The notes beneath the pieces were generated by a model. That model was not told where the DNA came from and searched no databases. It saw only the letters and a program-made list of their open reading frames with translations. Source: Chionoecetes opilio (taxonomy: Eukaryota > Arthropoda > Malacostraca > Decapoda > Majidae). Taken from it: a stretch of 64,000 bases of DNA. Both the position numbers and the translations under genes were made by a program. This document shows, one piece after another, positions 54,996-64,000 of the stretch. Within the stretch, counting starts at the first letter, position 1. Every line of letters starts with the position of its first letter. Where the stretch lies: positions 443,394 through 507,393 of the forward strand of contig JACEEZ010020495.1 of assembly GCA_016584305.1 (NCBI GenBank), read 5' to 3'.

Positions 54996-56114
54996 AACTT
55001 GGCACATTGAATAACTCGGCAAGGGCCAGAGCCCCTATCGTGCCGAGTTATAAGGCTTTTACTGTACCTCCATCCTCCAACAGAGTGGCAGCCGCTACTC
55101 TCAAGGTCACTGTTACTGAACTCAACTCATTGCCTCCTGCAGTAAGCATACATGCGCTCTTCTCTGTTACCCACGAGCACAATCAACTTTCTTTGAAAAA
55201 CAGTATTGCAGCAGCGTACTGCGTAATGGCGTCCAGTCACACCAGTGTAGTTTGGGATTACGTATTTCAAGATTATCTCGAATGACATTGCGTAGTGTAA
55301 ACTTTGCAATAATAATTATTCATGTAAGATATTATCATGTAAGTACTCGTGTAAGAATGGGTCATCGTCCCGCAACCTGAAAAAATTGAGAATTGAATGG
55401 AATTTACTTTACCGTAGATAACACTTAAAGTCGCCAGGACAACGTTTCTTTTTTATTCGCAGACTTCTGGTGGCGTTAATACTTACATTTATACATTCAT
55501 GATTTCTGGAAAGTTAGAAGAGGCTATCTGGAGAGTCTGTGTCATAGTGTGTCTTCATATGTGTCATGTTTACCTCCTTTACCTGTTATATGGCAATAAA
55601 TGAACAAATTATAAAAATAAAACAGAGTGGCGCCGTTGGTAACGGGCTACACAAAGGTCGCCACCTAGTGTCTATGTTTAGTATCCTCCTGCCGTCGTCG
55701 TCGCCTGAAGAAAAAAACGAGTAGGGAAATTTGAAACCGTATATACTTGCAGATACAAAGCATAAAACTATGCTGAAACAGGGTAGTTTATACAGTCATG
55801 ATATAAACTACTGTGTATCATCTTCAGTGGCACATACAAATCAGTAGTGATGCTATAATTCGTAATATATGGCGCCTGGCGACATTAGTGCAGGTGGCGA
55901 CTATACTGTTATCTACGGTAGACATTCATATTTTTATGGCTGAACTCTTACAATACATGCAAAATTTTTCAGTTACCTGTATGATTTAAAAAATAGTGTA
56001 TTACTTGAAATATTATGTAATATTCGCAATTTGCATTCGCATTCGCGAATATTAAAACCAAATATTCGCATTCGCGTTCGCGAATACGGAAAATAGACAT
56101 TCGGTCCATCACTA
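54996..56114 (+). mobile_element. hAT element right half, copy 2
   Basis: It contains the BED-finger start at 55226 (MASSHTSVVWDYVFQDY, then CKLC-like residues in a shifted frame) and the right terminus with clustered ATTCGC/GCGAAT words ending CGGTCCATCACTA. A Tigger terminus (AACTCGGCAAGGGCCAGAGC ... CTTTTACTG, 55013-55065) lies at its left side. Confidence 0.7.
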
Positions 56115-56131
56115 ATATATATGTATATATA

Positions 56132-56845
56132 CAGTAAAACCTCGATATAATGGACTAAAGGGGGGAGGAGTGGTCCGTTAAAGCCGATTCTCCATTATAG
56201 CGAGGGTATTTTCCCAAGGGGGGTAAAATATATGAAAAAAACGGAAAAATTGTGAAATAAATGAGAAATAATCACAAACACAACCAGACTGTGTAGCTAT
56301 GTTGGGAGGTAAACAGTGACTGGCACTACATGCTGAATTTGGTCCGCTCCTACGTGAAATAAATGAGAAATAATCAAAAACACAACCAGACCGTGTGGCT
56401 AGTCAAGCTCAAGCTCTAGTGAAAAGTAAGCAAATTACTACGAGCCAGATTCAGCTGTGCCTTCCAAGGGTATTGCTTATTATCATGACTAATGCTAATT
56501 ATTATATATATTATATGTTTGTGAAGTGCAGTTCTATACACGTGTCACTATTTAGGTCAGTGTAGCACTGCGTGTCACCTTAGATAAGGGTGATTTAGGG
56601 TGTTGAGGTGACAGGGAGACGTAGCAGCGGCCACGCCATAACACTAATAGTCACTATTTTAAACAATACACACCCTCTACGTGTACCACTAAATCACTAG
56701 CAACACAGGCTCCTTCCTTATAATATTATATCTTTATATGTGATACATCAAAACTCCTTAAAACCCAAGCATTCCAAAGTAAAATAAGAAAATAATACAA
56801 TTATGTTGAGTTGAAAATTCGAGCGACGATAAGCAGTCTAATATG

Positions 56846-56850
<5 letters not shown>
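56132..56850 (+). mobile_element. Tigger-like ATAATGGAC-word element, 5' part, copy 2
   Basis: It starts CAGTAAAACCTCGATATAAT after TA and parallels 1-700 and 50075-50812. It ends in an A-run at about 56848. It shows the empty site for the SINE fragment of the first copy (ACTAAATCACTAG at about 56690). Confidence 0.75.
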
Positions 56851-56885
<35 letters not shown>

Positions 56886-56931
56886 TATATATAAAAAAAA
56901 AAATAAAAAAAAACTTGTATATACATATATA

Positions 56932-57881
56932 CCGTAAGTGGCGGCGTACAAGTCGACTCTTTGAGCCTGAAAAAATCTCTCCAAAACTAGGGCTCGACTT
57001 ATACGGCTAGGATAAAATGCGAAACTTTACCACCGAGTGGCAAACAAGTGGATCAGCACTACTAACAATCGCTGTACACCACTTACCGTAACTCCAGCAG
57101 GTTACCACAAATATTTCCAACTAAAATTGTGTTCGTTCGGTGAACTCATTTACTATATTCAACACACAAATTAATATATAAATAATAATATAATAATAAA
57201 TATTCAGTTTATATCAACACAAAACCATAGGCTGTTTCCAACAGCTGATACACAGATTGTAAACACTGACCAGAACGCCATTGAACCCGAGCACCAACTG
57301 GAGAAGACGTTTTGCGGCAGTTCCACCCAATGTGTTGTCAGGTTGGCGTGTGGATAACGTGTGGGTATTGAATGGATGCCGCTAAGAGCATGAAGCCTCC
57401 GGTGGTTTAGTAAGCCTTGTTGGCCTGTTCAGTGTATAAGGGTCATTAAGCTGAGTGTCGGCAGTGTAACGGACCCATAGTTTCACAGTTGGCCGTGTGG
57501 GGTTGGTGGGGCCACGGGTTGTTTTTTTCTTCACATATGCAAATGGGGGAGGGCACCGGTAAGTCCAATCCAGTCATAGTACTATGTTTTACTATAATAT
57601 ACAGTATGTAGCAGTACTATCAGGGGACTATGATGTTTTTCTAGTGAAAACAGAGGCAAACCTATAGTAAAGATTCATATCTTCATATAAGTGGTGGGGT
57701 GTTGCGTTTTCGCGACAGGTTACCGTATACTGTACCGTAGCCTATCCACATTTAAGCTTTGGCTTGCTCGTATTTTTAGGGCCGACTTATACGGCAAGTA
57801 TAGGCCGAGCCCGTAATCTTGAGCTAATAATCTTGAGGTCGACTTATATGCCATGGTCGACTTGTATGCCGCAATTTACTG
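56932..57881. mobile_element. GTCGACTT-word TA-type element, copy 2
   Basis: Ends CCGTAAGTGGCGGCGTACAAG (left) and TTGTATGCCGCAATTTACTG (right) are flanked by TA. It is nearly identical to copy 1. Confidence 0.75.
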
Positions 57882-57887
57882 TATATA

Positions 57888-57929
<42 letters not shown>

Positions 57930-58175
57930 CAGTACCCTCCAGAGTTTCGCGCTTGCTTTATTCACAAGGCATATCGCTAAACTCGAGGATCGCGAAACTC
58001 GGGTATTGAAAACCCTGTAAAATGCTTATGCATTATATAAAATGCGCAAACACTCCGGTGCGAGGCGTAGTACCATATTTTACGGCTTATAAGACTCACG
58101 TTTTCCCCAAAAAAAGCCCTGAAAAAACTATGGTCTTCCAAGACTAATGTTGTAGTACTTCCTCAGTACTCGGTA

Positions 58176-59609
58176 CAGTAAAAGCCTTATAACTCGGCAC
58201 GATAGGGGCTCTGGCCCTTGCCGAGTTATTCAATGTGCCGAGTTATGCAATGTCCTCTAATATGGGTAAAAAAAAAAAGTAAATACAGTACTGTAAAAGC
58301 ATACAAACTACACTTACCAGTGAACGGGTAGAATGTGCTGATTTTGATATCAAACTCAGCACAAATAGCACGCATGGACGTACCTGCATCCATCCTTGCC
58401 AGCACTTTACCTTTTCCTGCAGGCTCAGGCTCTTCAATTTCATTCCCTGCTGCTGAGAGACACTCTTGCATGATGGAGCTGACATCTTGATATACAGCAC
58501 TGTATGATGTAATCCCAAAACACGTAAATAGGTGGCAAAGTAAAGCAAAGGTCAGGAACCAGCACGTAGGCTGAGCCGTGTTTTTGTCGTCCAAAGCACC
58601 CGTCCAAGCGATTATGAATCTCAATCCAATATCACTTGCTGAAATGTGTGTTATACTATCTTGTGATATTGTTGCAATGTTATTATCTCGGCTCCTACCA
58701 AGCTTGTTGTGTTTTTGAAGCAGAAACCAATCCTTTTTCAATTTCGACAAAAAACGAAATTCGTATCCAAGACGGTGCTTGGACGACATAAACACGGCTC
58801 AGCAGCTGACAGCCTACACGCTGGCTCCCGACCTTTGCTTTACTTTGCCACCTATTTTACGTGTTTTGGGATTACATCATACAGTACTGTATTTCAAGAT
58901 GTCAGCTCCATAATGCAAGGCTGTCTCCAGCAGGAAGGGAATGAAATTGAAGAGCCTGAGCCTGCAGGAAAGGGTCAAAAGGACAAAAACACGACTTTAT
59001 GCAACTGAGGATATGCCGAGTGTAAGCAAAGAGATGCAGTTATAACATCAATATGCCGAGATATATTATTTTTTGCCGACTTTCTGTTTACATACATGTT
59101 CACACAAGAGGTTGTGAGGGCATTATATGCCGAGTGAAAACCAAGAGATGCAGTTTAGGGGAGGCGGTAGCAGAGTGGTTAGCGTCACCGAGTGGCGTTC
59201 TCGAAGACCCAAGTTCGATCCCGAGTGAGACCCATAAATCCGTTTGAAATCTATCTGCACCGTCGAGTGGCCTAAGAACACCCACATGCCCTGTCCATTA
59301 ACTCTACCTTCGACTGCGAGTGCATGGGAGGACACAGGGGGGCGGCATGAGCCTCTAATTACAGGCGTCACTATAAGAATCCTGCCTGCGCCACCATGGG
59401 CGAGGGCCAACCATCACAGCCCTCGAGTGAGCCTCCAGGGCCTACCATCCCACCCCTGGAGCTCACTGCCTATACGCGCTATAGGCATAGATGTGTGTGT
59501 GTGTGTGTAAAAAAAAAAAAAAAAATTTTTTTTAAAAAAACCTGTCTTTGCCTTGCCGAGTTATATCAAATGCCGAGTTATACAGTGGCGAGTTATAAGG
59601 GTTTTACTG
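58176..59609. mobile_element. Tigger-like foldback with SINE, copy D (complete)
   Basis: Ends CAGTAAAAGCCTTATAACTC and TTATAAGGGTTTTACTG carry TA on both sides (58174-58175, 59610-59611). At 1434 bp it is the cleanest copy. The full exon arm (58485-58319, minus, to the splice donor) and the truncated exon arm (58898-58975, plus) face each other around about 58690; the SINE is at 59158-59525. Words CTCGGCA/TGCCGAG occur at both ends and between the SINE and the truncated arm. Confidence 0.85.
59158..59525 (+). mobile_element. SINE, full length, best copy
   Basis: GGGGAGGCGGTAGCAGAGTGG head with A box, B box AAGTTCGATCCCG, full body and GT-repeat/poly(A) tail. It is identical in placement to the copy at 53122. 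Confidence 0.9.
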
Positions 59610-59614
59610 TACCT

Positions 59615-60654
59615 CAGTACTTACCTGTTACAAGTATTTCAAATACCATAAGACATTCAAATCACCTACGTAATCTGTCCTCACGCTGGTATGTTTACGT
59701 TCCCCCTTTTGGCGGCAGATTGCCGCGATTGCAGCCAACAGCACCATCTATCGTCTGCTAGTGTTGATGTATCATTTACCACTAGGCTGTCAAACGTATC
59801 TTAAGCTCTTTTCAGTCCTGGAAATTATCACCCATGGCAAATTCATCAAATAATTTACTCTACTATCACATACAAGCTAAAAGTTTTAATACGATAACCC
59901 AAGAAAATGGAACAGACCCAACAGAAAGACACTGTTTGATCACCGCTGGGGAAGGCGATGGCCGAGCGGTCCCGCGCGAGCACATGGCTGGTGCTAGCCG
60001 ACAGACACAGTGGCCGTGCGGTGATGTAAAACAAGGGCATTACCTCCCCTGTAAACGCGGTACAACTCACACTTACTATCTCTTTTTTGAGGGCTGGGAA
60101 AGTGTTGATGGTGGTTCCATTCTGTCACACTGTGTCCTCCGGATTTGTTTGACTCTGATCTATTCCTCTTTTACCATTGAAAAAATGTAGGTAAATAGGG
60201 AATATAATCCATATAACATACCGCCAGTGATATATACCACTATCAGTGTGAGCTTGAAAAGTATTTCAATCACTACTCATGTCCTACAATTTCCTTAAAG
60301 ACTAGTCAATGGCACTCCATTTTAATAAACAAGCTTAAGTACTGCAAACGTAGTAATACTAATAGCTGTAGCTACTACAGTGTGCGTGAGAGGAACGGTG
60401 ACTGTGGTGTGCGGGAGCGCAGGCCTGTCTGGGGGGAGGAGAACCTCGCCCAGTCGCTTACGACAATCAGTGAGTACTTAGGTGGCGCGCTTTTTGCTTA
60501 TACCCCGATTCAGCGCCTGTGCATTCGGTCCGCGTTTCGAGTCCCGGCCTAGTTTCGTGCTGCCGTGGGCGCTTTGTATAGTCCAATAACCTTTGTAGGT
60601 GGTTTGTTGTGTTTGGACTTGCACGGTGTCTAGATGGATGAAAATCTTATCTTA
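59615..60654. other. No recognised gene; one unassigned 118-residue frame
   Basis: The frame at 59834-60190 (MANSSNNLLYYHIQAKSFNT...) has no motif I recognise and no neighbouring exons. At about 60525-60545 CGCGTTTCGAGTCCCGGCC resembles a Pol III B box, but no convincing A box precedes it. Otherwise nothing is supported. Confidence 0.5.
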
Positions 60655-60775
60655 TACCCCGATTGATGATGACTTTATTTAGTGAACCTATTTATGCAGG
60701 TGTTAATTCCATTTATCAGAAAACGAATATATCAATGGAAAGCTAATCCCAATTTCGCTTCTTTTGCAGCCCAAA
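60655..60775 (-). mobile_element. Diverged fragment of the inner-palindrome family
   Basis: CCCCGATTGATGATGACTTTA, ATTTATCAGAAAACGAATATA and CAATGGAAAGCTAAT parallel 24970-25095, which belongs to the palindrome inside the BEL gag. This shows that the palindrome family has other copies nearby. Confidence 0.65.
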
Positions 60776-60792
60776 ACTTTTTAAAAAAAATC

Positions 60793-60882
60793 CAGCTGCG
60801 CCCCCACGGGCGAGGGCCAACCATTACCCCCGGTACGGGGCCTACCATCCCCCCCCTGGAGTCAGCCAAACTGCTATAGAAA
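60793..60882 (+). mobile_element. SINE 3' fragment, degenerate
   Basis: GGGCGAGGGCCAACCAT and GGGGCCTACCATCCC...CTGGAG followed by CTGCTATAG match the tail part of the SINE. Confidence 0.7.
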
Positions 60883-60889
60883 ACACACA

Positions 60890-63424
60890 ACGGGTAAATA
60901 ATGTTGGAGGGAAACGAAACGAAAAAGGGAGGGGTGAAAGGTTTTTAAAAGGAAGGGTGTGGTAGTAGGAAATGAAAAAAAAAGGTATGAGAGTGTTAAA
61001 GGGTAGAGTGGGGAAAAAAAGGAAGAAAAAGTTTTAGTATCGTATACTTCCCCTAAAAAAATTCCTGGGGGAGAGAAGAGTATGGAACATATAAGAGCAC
61101 GGCAAATGTTTAAAGAATATGATGGAAAATTGTGAGAAAAAATTTTTAAGGGGAGTTTTTAACTAAAAAGAAGTTTGCTGGGAAGAATGGTTACGAAGGG
61201 GAGAAGACCGGGGGTGGTAATTGTTGGATTTGGTAAAAATAACTTAGACTCGTGGATTAAAAGAATACAAATTCAAGGGTAGCGAAAACCATCAAGAAAA
61301 ACTATAGACAAAAGAACGGATAATTAAAAAGTAAATGATAGGCCCATTTGGAAAAAGAGTGACCATGTACTCATTAAATTTTAAGTAAAATAGCAAAAAA
61401 GGGGGGAGAAGAAAAAAAACACAAGAAAGGAATAAAAATTAGGAAAAAGCAGACTTTGACGGACTAAGAACATTTTGGAGGACAGACGAGAATTTCCTGC
61501 AACAAGGATCCCCAGAAAAGGGGGATGATTTCATCCGAATTACCAGAAGGAAAAAAATAAAATTTTAAAAGAGGTTACGAAAAAGAAAAAGAATAAAGGG
61601 TTTTACAGAAAAATAATTAGCAAGACTAAAAGGGAAAAAAAACTGGAAAGGGGGGGAAAAAAAGGGGGTACAACCTTTGGGAAAGTACAAAACAACTAAA
61701 ATGAATATGAAAGAACCCAAAGAAAGAAGAAAGAAAACTATAGAGAAATATAATAAAAAATGTTAAAAACGAACCGAAATTTTTATAGATATATAAATGG
61801 ATAAATGAAAAACAAGGAGGAATAGAAAGCTACGGTAGAAGGCATAGTGTACGAAGATGCATAAAACAGGCTGGGTAATGAATAAGTGCTTCGACTGATT
61901 TCAAGAGAAGTTAATTTTTAAACGAAAAATAAAATAGCAAAAAAAAATATAAGGGAAGACATAAAAGTGACTAATAGAAGTAAAACGCTAAGGGAAAGTA
62001 AAGATTGAGAAACCCCCAGGCGATGGAGTGTCGATTGGAATGAAAGCTGCAGAAACCAACTAGCGGAAAAGTTACATAGTGAAATTTTAAGCCCTTAAGG
62101 GAGAGCAAAATCCCCTTTTGGGAAAAGAGCAAATTTTGTCCCAAATTCACAAAGGGGAAAAAAGAAAACCTTTAAAATTTCGGCCAGTATCTTTAACAAG
62201 TGTTTAAAAATGTGGAAAAATTGGAAGGACAGATGGTTGCAATATTGGAAGAGACAAACACCTCGAGGGGCCCGTTTTAGAGGAGGAAGTCTTGTACAAC
62301 GAACATTAACTTTTACTCAAATGATTGATGGACACAGGAAAAAGAGGGTGGGTCGATTGCATAACCCGGACCCCAAAGAAGGCATTTGACAGGGAACCCC
62401 TTTAAGGACTGCTCTGGGAAACTAGAACAGTAGGAGGATTGAAGGGTGTTTTTTGGGAAATGGATGGAAGACTTGTGAGCCACAGAGAGACAAACAGTAA
62501 AAAAAGACGAATCAAAAAGGGGCAGTGGTAAGGGGGGTTCCTCAAGGATCATTTTTTGGCCCCCGTGATGTTCTTGGGCATGTAAAAGATAGACAGAGGG
62601 GGGTTTTAACAGTTATATAAGCTTATTTGTGATGATGCTAAAAATTACTAAGAAAAATAGAAAATAAAAGGGTGGAGCATTTCAAAAGGATTTTTATTTA
62701 AAATTTTCAGATGGAGTCAATTATGGGAAAAAGGAGTTTTTTGCTAAAAAGTGTAAAGTGATGGAAAGGGGTAGCAAAAAAAGAAGAGAGGAAAGTATTC
62801 GTGGGGTGAATGGATAATTATATAATCAAACAAACAAAAAAACTGGGAGATGGTTCGGGTAATTTGTCACAGGAAGCATATAAACAAAAACGAGAACATA
62901 TCATTGCTGAGGAAAAAAAAATGACCCTTTAAATATTGGGGTGAAAGTGATTTAAAAAATTATAACTCTTTTATTCGACCCAAGGGTTTGGGAAAATGCA
63001 GAGTGATTTGGTCACCACAAAAAAAAAAGGGGTATAAGGAGATTAGCAAATCAAAAAGCAGCCACAAAAATGGCTAAGCCGAGAGATTTACCATATAATA
63101 AGACTTAAAGCTGAAACTCCCCCCTCTTGGAAAAAAAGAAAAAGGGGAAAAATTTTTTTACGGTAGGATCTGGGCGGAAAAAAAATTTATAGAGAAGGTG
63201 TGGGCGATGAAAAACAAGAGGGCAGAGAAAAATTTAAAAGGGCCTGCAAAAGGGGAAAAAAAAATACGCCCCCATAGAACAAGAACTGGAACCCTTTAGC
63301 AAAAAATGATTAATTAGAATTTCAGGCTTCACAGGAAAACCCGGGTAATAGTAGATTTTGGGGAAAGGGACAGTCAGCTAGCTCTTTTCTGTAGCACAAC
63401 TAGGTAAATACAACTAGGTAAAAA
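60890..63424 (+). pseudogene. Eroded CR1-like LINE ORF2 with repeated 3' end
   Basis: Fragments in all three plus frames give a LINE: before RT, YGRRHS and similar; at about 62380 a DPKKAFDREPL trace of the RT Asp block; at 62530-62580 GGSSRIIFWPPVMFLG, corresponding to the GVPQGSVLAPxMF block; then a C-terminal IRPRxxEYA..WSP trace near 62980. It ends in two copies of ACAACTAGGTAAAT (63398-63424), a repeat-type LINE 3' terminus. Added A, G and T runs break every frame, so sequencing noise adds to real decay. Confidence 0.65.
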
Positions 63425-63644
63425 AACAAAAACAAATTTAAAAAAAAAAAAACGGTATGAAATAGGGGCAAACTCGGGGGGATAATTTTGAAAGTCGGGA
63501 TTTTTTTTTTTGAGGGTAATTCCTCAAAACCGTATGATTTCCGCTGCAGCTGTGTTGGCCCAAGCACCACCCCGGGGGGGGGGGTCAAAAACCCCCCGGG
63601 TAACACCGGTAACCATTCATTTGGGGGACAGGGGCTCGGGGTTT

Positions 63645-63735
63645 TAAAAAAGACCCCCCATCTTCTTGCTCCGCCAGGGGGTTTAACCCGGGGCTTCTCG
63701 TTGGACCGAGCGTGTAAACCACTATGGGGTAGCTA
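63645..63735 (-). mobile_element. tRNA-derived SINE head, degenerate (minus)
   Basis: On the minus strand ATAGTGGTTTACACGCTCGG resembles an A-box region and GGGTTAAACCC a B box, at tRNA spacing. It differs from the main SINE family. The surrounding G and C runs are inflated. Confidence 0.45.
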
Positions 63736-63782
63736 CCCGGTAGTACCCGGATACCCGGGGGGTAAAAAATTAGGACCAGCGC

Positions 63783-63862
63783 AAATTTAGGTCGCGAAAC
63801 TCGCAAGCGTGAAACTCGGGACCTAAAATGAATACATCAAAACCCTATAAAGGGGCCTCGTT
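63783..63862. mobile_element. TTTCGCG-word terminal fragment
   Basis: GTCGCGAAACTCGCAAGCGT and GAAACTCGGG parallel the cluster at 51900-51970 in inverted orientation, so it is probably the other end of the same TA-type family. Bases 63900-64000 are T-runs with nothing supported. Confidence 0.4.
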
Positions 63863-64000
63863 AAAGGGCTTCGAAAGTAACGGGCTCCATTTGCGTGACA
63901 AATTTTTTTTTTTTTTTTTTTTCCTTTTATTAGACCACTTTCGCCGCGGGAAAAAAATTTTTTTTTTTCAACTTTTTTTTTTTCACAAAATTTTAAAATT

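Larger units (their letters stand above)
53565..59590 (+). repeat. Tandem segment, copy 2
   Basis: It repeats 47406-53563 in the same order: pogo-like element (53565-53949), Tc1-like foldback, hAT right half, ATAATGGAC-word element, GTCGACTT-word element, Tigger-like foldback with SINE. The first 1.05 kb (to about 54620) is noisy with missing bases; from there on it is clean. Confidence 0.9.

Noticed and set aside
59955..60070. Possible tRNA gene (GGCGATGGCCGAGCGGT resembles an A box)
   Set aside because: No B box at the right distance and no acceptor-stem pairing could be found.
59834..60190. 118-residue plus-strand frame as a host gene
   Set aside because: No recognisable domain, no neighbouring exons and no repeat partner. 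Kept only as an unassigned frame.

Overview
The window is arthropod genomic DNA, most probably from a decapod crustacean. It is almost entirely transposable elements inserted in one another. I found no intact host protein gene, rRNA, functional tRNA, CRISPR array, bacterial operon or plasmid feature. The crustacean guess rests on the character of the LINE reverse transcriptases and their 3' tails, the tRNA-derived SINEs, the dense TA-flanked DNA transposons and short TTAGG runs. It is inference, because no database search was possible.

Layout. 1-8.4 kb: a Tigger-like fragment carrying a SINE piece, a head-to-head Penelope-like palindrome, a minus-strand BEL/Pao gag-protease remnant, a GC-rich minus-strand Ty3/Gypsy-like gag-pol remnant, a full SINE and an RTE-like LINE tail. 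8.5-10.8 kb: a TA-flanked MITE with a LINE-derived 152-bp minisatellite, split by a Tigger-like foldback that itself carries a SINE. 10.8-14.8 kb: noisy AT-rich and GC-rich sequence, including an unrecognised candidate DNA transposon. 14.9-16.6 kb: a second SINE type and a clear hAT MITE. 16.8-30.7 kb: a CR1-like LINE on the minus strand, opened by a piggyBac-like MITE, a hAT MITE and a nearly complete BEL/Pao retrotransposon with two LTRs; the BEL gag is in turn split by a foldback insertion with a 7-bp target duplication. 31-32.5 kb: two more TA-type elements. 32.5-36 kb: the only stretch that looks like unique DNA. 36-44.4 kb: a second RTE-like LINE copy and three copies of a CGCATAAGACGC-type element, two of them forming a giant palindrome. 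44.4-59.6 kb: nested pogo-like, hAT (BED finger), Tigger-like, Tc1-like and SINE sequences, including an approximately 6-kb segment present twice in tandem with a single N at the join. 60.9-63.8 kb: a heavily eroded LINE and a SINE head.

How the parts relate. The retroelement genes (gag, protease, RT, RNase H, integrase, LINE endonuclease/RT) are all interrupted by stops or frameshifts and are probably inactive here. The most unusual coding content is an SGNH/GDSL-hydrolase-like reading frame between the 5' LTR and gag of the BEL/Pao element. The commonest structural theme is the 5'-5' palindromic transposon whose arms both carry the start of a transposase gene. Several patches (about 10.5-14.8, 46-50.9, 53.5-54.6 and 60.8-63.9 kb) show inflated homopolymers typical of unpolished long reads, so frameshifts there should not be over-read.
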